64,000 bases of DNA. Source: JAUZOB01 sp963692465. GTDB taxonomy: Bacteria; Bacteroidota; Bacteroidia; Bacteroidales; Prolixibacteraceae. A program made the translations under genes and the position numbers. The notes beneath the pieces were generated by a model. That model did not search any database. It was not told the DNA's origin and was given only the letters and a program-made list of their open reading frames with translations. Shown here piece after piece: positions 63,255 through 64,000 of the stretch (positions are counted from its first letter, which is position 1; each line of letters opens with the position of its first letter). The stretch spans positions 248,001 through 312,000 of the forward strand of contig OY829943.1 in assembly GCA_963692465.1 (NCBI GenBank), read 5' to 3'.

Positions 63255-63879
63255 CTTTTGGCATCTTTTCATTTGCAATCGCAGTCAATATAGTTTTTAA
63301 ATCAACACCTGTATATTCCTTCATAAACTGCCAGGCTTCATCTCCGCCATAATATGCTCCACCAACACCAGCATACAGAGTTCTTAATGTCTCTTGTATT
63401 CTTATAGCCTGATCCCTTTGAGGATAATAGAACATTATTCTAATCGGTTTATATCCGTGATTTCCAATGACTCTTACCCGAGTATGCTCTTTCGTAATGT
63501 GATCCCCATCCGTCGTTGCGTCTCTCCATTTCACTTCAATTGCATCATTTCCATTAAGAAAATCAATCTCAAAAGTTTTAGGTCTTTGCCCAAGTGTGTT
63601 TTCGATTCTAGTTTTCATTCCTTCTGGAAATCTAAAATTCAAACAAAGAGTTGCAGCTTCTTCCAAAAAGGAACCAGCATATTTATATAAGAAACGGCCA
63701 GTATTTTGATAAACATCAATCAATTCTCCTTCTTTCTCCGTTATTCCCAGAACCCGATAAATAAGATAGTGCGAATTATTGTCAGCCTTCATATCGGTCC
63801 GTCTTGTCTGAATTTTATCACTAAGATTAGAAGAGTACGATTCTGCCAGATCTCTTATTTGTTTTTCTAATTCATCCAT
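63244..63879 (-). CDS. ApaLI-like type II restriction endonuclease
   Basis: Predicted to cut unmethylated DNA; the ApaLI family recognises GTGCAC. The 211-residue protein has the family traits SHYLIYRVLG, IDVYQNTGRFLYKYAGSFLEEA, and the catalytic core E-I-D106 ... E115-V-K117 followed by WRDATTDGDHITKEH, which fits a PD-(D/E)xK nuclease. No signal peptide. The methyltransferase gene overlaps its stop. Specificity is inferred from the family, not proven here. The 121 bp to the window end hold no visible feature. Confidence 0.82.
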   Translation of the reverse strand: MDELEKQIRDLAESYSSNLSDKIQTRRTDMKADNNSHYLIYRVLGITEKEGELIDVYQNTGRFLYKYAGSFLEEAATLCLNFRFPEGMKTRIENTLGQRPKTFEIDFLNGNDAIEVKWRDATTDGDHITKEHTRVRVIGNHGYKPIRIMFYYPQRDQAIRIQETLRTLYAGVGGAYYGGDEAWQFMKEYTGVDLKTILTAIANEKMPKDGN

Positions 63880-64000
63880 TACGGTTTGTCTTTTTCACCT
63901 CGTAAAGTTACAATTTTTATTAGCGAGAGTTCACCCCATCAATTCAGAATGCTTATGACAAAAGAATAATTTCAGAACAATAACTGACCGATAAATAAGA

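Overview
The window comes from a member of the Bacteroidota, most likely the order Bacteroidales. The evidence is an ECF sigma/FecR/SusC/SusD locus, fimbrillin-type lipoproteins with DUF3575 and DUF5119 partners, DUF4293 and DUF6266 proteins, FISUMP domains, and promoters of the Bacteroidota type (-33 TTTG, -7 TAnnTTTG) instead of sigma70 -35/-10 boxes. Base composition is around 40% G+C by eye. No genus can be fixed from the sequence alone. No tRNA, rRNA, transposase, integrase or CRISPR array was seen.

Layout. 1-15 kb is mostly core housekeeping: the end of pyrB with pyrI, a DUF4293 membrane protein, a uridine-phosphorylase-like enzyme, a SirB1-like protein, then (minus strand) a coiled-coil protein, zapA, a probable 6S-like structured RNA and rny. 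A secreted C69 dipeptidase, rplS, a YitT transporter-like protein, a patatin/beta-barrel protein, an unusual GH16-like protein and prfC follow. 15-22 kb holds an AraC regulator and a complete tripartite RND efflux operon. 22-34 kb holds panE and a polysaccharide-utilization locus read on the minus strand in the order ECF sigma, FecR anti-sigma, SusC (with STN signalling domain), SusD, secreted GH38 alpha-mannosidase.

34-37 kb is gene-poor. It holds a remnant of a second ECF sigma factor, a DUF2892 and a DUF6266 gene, and about 1 kb of non-coding DNA that ends in an array of hexamers repeated every 21 bp. That array lies directly in front of a seven-gene surface-fibre operon (37.1-44.5 kb): a DUF3575 outer-membrane protein with four 16-residue Pro-Asp-Trp repeats, a DUF5119 anchor-like lipoprotein and five fimbrillin-like lipoproteins, the last carrying a FISUMP domain as a likely tip.

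44.6-48.6 kb carries a CDP-alcohol phosphatidyltransferase, a thioredoxin-like protein, an outer-membrane protein, a YgbA-like Cys-rich protein and a group-1 glycosyltransferase. 48.6-57.3 kb is a second glycan-degradation cluster without SusC/SusD: three different GH36-type alpha-galactosidase-like enzymes and one GH127/DUF1680 beta-L-arabinofuranosidase-like enzyme. It is preceded by a phosphoketolase, which could use the pentose phosphate derived from released arabinose. A SulP anion transporter follows, and the window ends in a restriction-modification pair with an ApaLI-like endonuclease and a beta-class adenine methyltransferase.

The most unusual items are the 21-bp phased array and the repeat-bearing DUF3575 protein of the fibre operon, the signal-peptide-less GH16-like protein that has lost both catalytic glutamates, and the rod-shaped RNA between zapA and rny.
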